Part shown: piece after piece, positions 60,610-64,000 of the stretch | Numbering within the stretch: position 1 is the stretch's first letter | How the letters are laid out: every line of letters begins with the position of its first letter | Assembly: GCA_022661535.1 (NCBI GenBank) | Contig: JAKULF010000001.1 | Coordinates: 372,001-436,000, forward strand | Length of the DNA: 64,000 nucleotides | Origin: Eutypa lata | Taxonomy: Eukaryota; Ascomycota; Sordariomycetes; Xylariales; Diatrypaceae | Reading direction: 5' to 3' | Notes under the pieces: generated by a model | Database searches by the model: none | Seen by the model: the letters and a program-made list of their open reading frames with translations, nothing else | What the model was told of the DNA's origin: nothing | Made by a program: the position numbers and the translations under genes

Positions 60610-61622
60610 TTAGCAAGAATCCCTCCCAACAATGACATTGAAGTCATCGTCATCGAATTTCTGCCCTCGCACAAGATACGTATCCTCCCTGTAGAGGTGG
60701 CACTCGGTGCGGATATCAACCGCGAAGTTCGCCAGGTCGGCGCAGTCGTGAAGCTTCTCGCGCGGCGTGTCGTTGCAGAACCAGATGGCCGCGTTCCACG
60801 AACAGCTGATGCGCGTGCAGACTCTATTGAAATCATCGTTCCATATCCATCTCTCGGGTCAGCTAGTGCTGCACACATATACACATGCGGAAAGAGAGAG
60901 AGAGAGAGTATGTGTGTGTGTGGGAAGATGGTGCTCCATGGAGACTCACCTAGGTCCGGGGGCCGCCGAGCAGGGGCCCGGGAACCCCTTCAGGTAGTCG
61001 ATCCCGTCCTGTAGAGGTTGGTTCGTCGCCTCTCCTGTGCCGCCGATCCCGCAGTGTATCTTTTCCTGTGCATGTTCTCCGCGCCCGCGAGGAGGCGCGA
61101 CGCGTTTGCATTAGCTTGGGTGTTCCAATTCTGTGCCTGCTATGTGCTACTGCTTGCTTCTTCTATTTTTAGAGGAGGCATATGTGGGGGCCAGGCAGTA
61201 TTCTCGTCTTTCACGTATAGGTGATAATGCAATTGAGTTGACTAAAAAAGGAAAGAAAAAGGAGAGGCGTGGGGAAGCGTAGGCGCGCCTATACGTACAT
61301 TTCGCGAGGTGAGACTTGGTGGTTGATCTACCTGAGGTATCAATGGACTATGATCGACTTCGATATCGTCATTGCCCTCTAGTTGGTCTTGAATCTCCTG
61401 AATCGCGAGTGTTAATGGTAAGGTGACGGTGATTTCCAGAAAGGCAGACGAGGAGGGAGTGCGGACCTGAACGGTGCCCCTGAGGAGCACCTTGGTCATG
61501 CTTGTCATGTTCACGGCGTGAAAAGTCATGGGCACAGCAGTATAACCTGCTATGGGCGATTCTAGGTTACCGGCAGCAGCTATCACTTTGATGATAGTGG
61601 TAATGAATAGAATGTAAATCAT
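60610..61622 (-). CDS. Secreted Cys-rich small protein, unknown
   Basis: Predicted 217-aa protein; exons 61622-61299, 61065-60950 and 60823-60610. The start at 61622 begins MIYILFITTIIKVIAAAG, a signal peptide; the frame extends upstream only to a TTG. About 105 residues without Cys follow, then a C-terminal Cys-rich domain: HCGIGGTGEA, YLKGFPGPCSA, VCTRISCSWNAAIWFCND, CADLANFAVDIRTECHLY, and NVIVGRDSC. This last half matches a class of small secreted fungal proteins with conserved Cys, often listed as candidate effectors; no function is known. Intron 1 uses GTACGT. The acceptor of exon 3 (60824-60825) was preferred over a nearer CAG because it adds the VCTRISC segment typical of the class. 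Confidence 0.75.
60893..60922. repeat. Compound (AG)n and (TG)n repeat in an intron of the secreted-protein gene
   Basis: Eight AG units (60893-60908) next to six and a half TG units (60910-60922), within the intron at 60824-60949. Confidence 0.9.
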
Positions 61623-62469
61623 GATTCTTCGTGTGTGGGAGACGTTGGTGAAATGTCTTGGGGTGTTATTCAACAAGTGTAGCGAGTAGTATGGACTTCG
61701 GGGGATATCTTTTATCGAGTGAGGGCGAAATAAGACACGGGGGTGGAATCCGACGACGCTGACGGGACGCTGTCTTATATCCTTCGTTACATCACCTGCT
61801 ATTCATCTTCCTATGGGACCAAAGTACTTCGCTTCTCCAACCAAACCACGCTGTTTGGCCTGTTTGCTTGAAAATTTGACATCCTCCTTTATCATAGTGT
61901 GCGACCCTATTACGTGTTCTTGATGGGAGGTCTTACTTACGATGTCTTAGAGGCTTGCAATAGTAGGACGTGTGCGACATGGCTCTTTCTTGACTGGACG
62001 AGTTTAACTGTTGACCAAACAAACAGAACTATAAGACTGCAGTGTTCCATCAAGCACTATTGCACACATAACTGGATGTGATATTAACATCAGTTTCACA
62101 CCCACAGTCACCCTCGTACTAACTGATGTGATTATAGCCAGTATCCAATTATGCAGGACCACGAGTATTATTAAATATCTGATTTTCCCGTTTGCTGGAG
62201 CAATCAGTTGAAAGATGAGAATTACGTGGCTAAGACTACGTAGAATAGGACCACAACTGCACAGTCTATTTCAAGGTTATGTTCCATTCTAAGAGAAGAA
62301 AGTGTTCTCTACCATCTACCTGTAGCACTTCATTACATGATACCGTACAACCGGAAAGCAATAGCTGCATCATAATCTGTTATTGTCCTATCTCCCTTGA
62401 CATTGTACGAAAGAGTTGATCTGAAGGACCCCAATGACAATCTCATTTTCATCCATGATGTCCATAGAG
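61623..62469. other. Intergenic
   Basis: Promoter of the secreted-protein gene and 3' side of the BTB gene. No gene is seen. Confidence 0.6.
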
Positions 62470-63901
62470 TTAAGGTTCCCACATGAAATTCTCCTCCCTA
62501 AAGGCATCGCCCCATATCTTTTGTTGGTTATCGAGGTACGCAATGTGCTCGTCTGTTAAGATCTCAATCGAAGCGGCTTCGCGCTTGGTCTTGGTGACAG
62601 CTGCTTGAAGAACATCTGTCGGGTTGCAGGCCTTGTGGTCCCACCAACATGCATCCACGCCTTGTATTTTGAAGGAGAGAAGGCGATCTGCGCATTCAGT
62701 AACAGATAAATGCCGCAGCCTTTTCTCTTGGAAGGGGCAATTCATTATATTTTTCTCCGTCTTCTGCAGCTCCCAAACGAGAGATGCGAACAACGCCTTG
62801 TCGCAAATACTTTTCGACTCTTCGCTACGTGTTTCTCTACTCTTGCAAAGGAATTTGTTGTCGGAACGGTCGAAGTTCAGAATTGTAGCGAAACCCTTTT
62901 GATAACATGTGGCCATCTTCTCGATATAATGTTGGTGAAGCTCTCCGACAAGCTCTTTTAATTTAAACCTGATATCCGGGTGGAATTCCAGTAAGGTGTT
63001 ATCTCCAATATAGCATTTGCCGTCCTCGCTGCGCTTTACCTCCCGAAAAACCTCTTTTAGCGCTGAAGATACCTCAGACTTGCATCCAAGGATCCAAGCA
63101 GCCCAAAAAAGACGACTATGCAGTATAGATGGAATCTTCTTTCTGCGTAGTTCAAATTCTACTTTCGACGACCAACGGCTACAGTGATCTTCGAACATGT
63201 GGTAGGTATCGAAGTAGTCTATTTCCTTGATGAGGTTGTAGAGTTCCTCCCCGGGGGTTTCCGGAATTTCCGGATGACCACCATGAATCAAAGATAGCAT
63301 GATCCTGAAAGCAGCACAGTCTGTGTCTGGAAGTTTCATGACCCAATTGCCATTCTCGGGCTTCGCTTCAGAAAAGTTACCGTAAAGTAACGTATCAAAG
63401 TACTTCGAAGTTCTGGCCACAGATCGTGAACAGACCTTGAACTCTGCAGTAGGGGACCTTCCGACGAGCATAGTAAGGTCATAGTGCTTCTCGAACGTCT
63501 CGAAAACCGTAGGAATCATTGGCGGCTCTACTGAAGTTGATGACCTGACACCCAAGTCCTGTTAGTAATGGGGGGAAGCGAAACCACTGATATCATGCAG
63601 GTATGGATTGACATACTCATCTCCATCAGCATCAGCATAGTTGGCCTTGCAACTAGTAGTTACTTCCCTGGAAATGATAGGTACGATGACAGCGCCTCCT
63701 TTGGGTTGAGTGCTATCCTGTGAGGTTTCGCACATTGCAACACAGGGTCTGTTTCCGCCGCCAAATATGGACTGGACTTGAGCTGGCTGAGCCCCGGCTG
63801 CTTCCAATGATGAAGACCTAAAAGGAGTTGTTTTGTTAACGCTGAGAACAATAAACTTGTTGGCTTGGATAGCAAGAGAGGTTTATTACTTACGTCTCCA
63901 T
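62470..63901 (-). CDS. BTB/POZ-domain protein
   Basis: Predicted 427-aa protein; exons 63901-63894 (8 nt), 63817-63617 and 63544-62470. After a 75-residue disordered N-terminus, the BTB fold reads YDLTMLVGRSPTAEFKVCSR, VARTSKYFDTLLYGNFSEA, VMKLPDTDCAAFRIMLSLIH, and ELYNLIKEIDYFDTYHM. The C-terminal 250 residues are charged and helical with no second named domain. Fungal BTB-only proteins of this kind are numerous. A Cullin3-adaptor role is a general family suggestion, not shown here. The first coding exon is only METtagged to two and a half codons (ATG GAG AC), joined by GTAAGT to exon 2. Confidence 0.82.
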
Positions 63902-64000
63902 GATCAACAATGGGTCTGGATTGATGGTAGCTTGCTGCTGTTTGGGATGTAAAACTGAAAGCAGGAAAGTGAAGGGTTGGAAGAGGTGGAACTGAATTGT

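Overview
This is a filamentous ascomycete nuclear chromosome segment, most likely a Sordariomycete. The basis is many short spliceosomal introns (about 46-240 nt), fungal gene families (BFA1/Byr4, SIP5, GET5, NOP2), an intron-containing tRNA-Tyr, and long AT-moderate intergenic stretches full of TACC/GGTA tetranucleotide runs. The exact order cannot be fixed by reading alone. I assembled 21 protein-coding genes by hand from splice sites and reading frame, plus one tRNA. Nearly all models close in frame. The exception is the 5' end of the PAP2 phosphatase. One splice acceptor in the protein-kinase-like gene is a best guess.

Layout: 1.5-3.0 kb XRCC4-like NHEJ factor (-); 5.0-8.0 kb BFA1/Byr4 mitotic-exit GAP subunit (+); 9.76 kb tRNA-Tyr (+); 11.0-11.7 kb YbjQ/DUF74 protein (+); 13.5-14.7 kb PAP2 lipid phosphatase (-); 15.4-18.1 kb NOP2 rRNA methyltransferase (-), divergent from GET5 at 18.6-19.4 kb (+); 19.95-20.88 kb cofilin (-); 22.1-24.0 kb mitochondrial HSP60 (-), divergent from a short-chain dehydrogenase at 24.7-25.9 kb (+); 26.2-27.4 kb bisphosphate nucleotidase family (-). 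A gene-poor 3.8 kb stretch follows. Then come a 108-aa membrane-anchored small protein (31.2 kb), a secreted six-hairpin glycosidase-like enzyme (33.5-36.3 kb, 11 exons) and a secreted, probably GPI-anchored S41 protease (37.1-39.6 kb), all on +.

The right third is more accessory: a LPxxLR-type/F-box-like hypothetical (40-41 kb, -), an RBR ubiquitin ligase (42-44 kb, -), an unrecognised coiled-coil protein (45.1-47.0 kb, -) divergent from an HSPA12-like Hsp70 (48.2-50.2 kb, +), a divergent protein-kinase-like gene (51.2-53.0 kb, -), SIP5 (53.9-56.6 kb, -), a seed-maturation-protein (SMP) repeat protein (59.6-60.2 kb, +), a secreted Cys-rich protein (60.6-61.6 kb, -) and a BTB/POZ protein (62.5-63.9 kb, -).

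Housekeeping functions (DNA repair, ribosome biogenesis, tail-anchored protein insertion, actin turnover, mitochondrial folding) dominate the left 28 kb. Secreted enzymes, signalling and stress-type accessory genes dominate the right. I saw no transposon, CRISPR or secondary-metabolite cluster. The most unusual patterns are recurrent GTNCGT splice donors, very small exons (3, 11, 14 and 8 nt of coding sequence), a catalytic RBR cysteine codon split by an intron, and the accessory gene trio at 45-53 kb.
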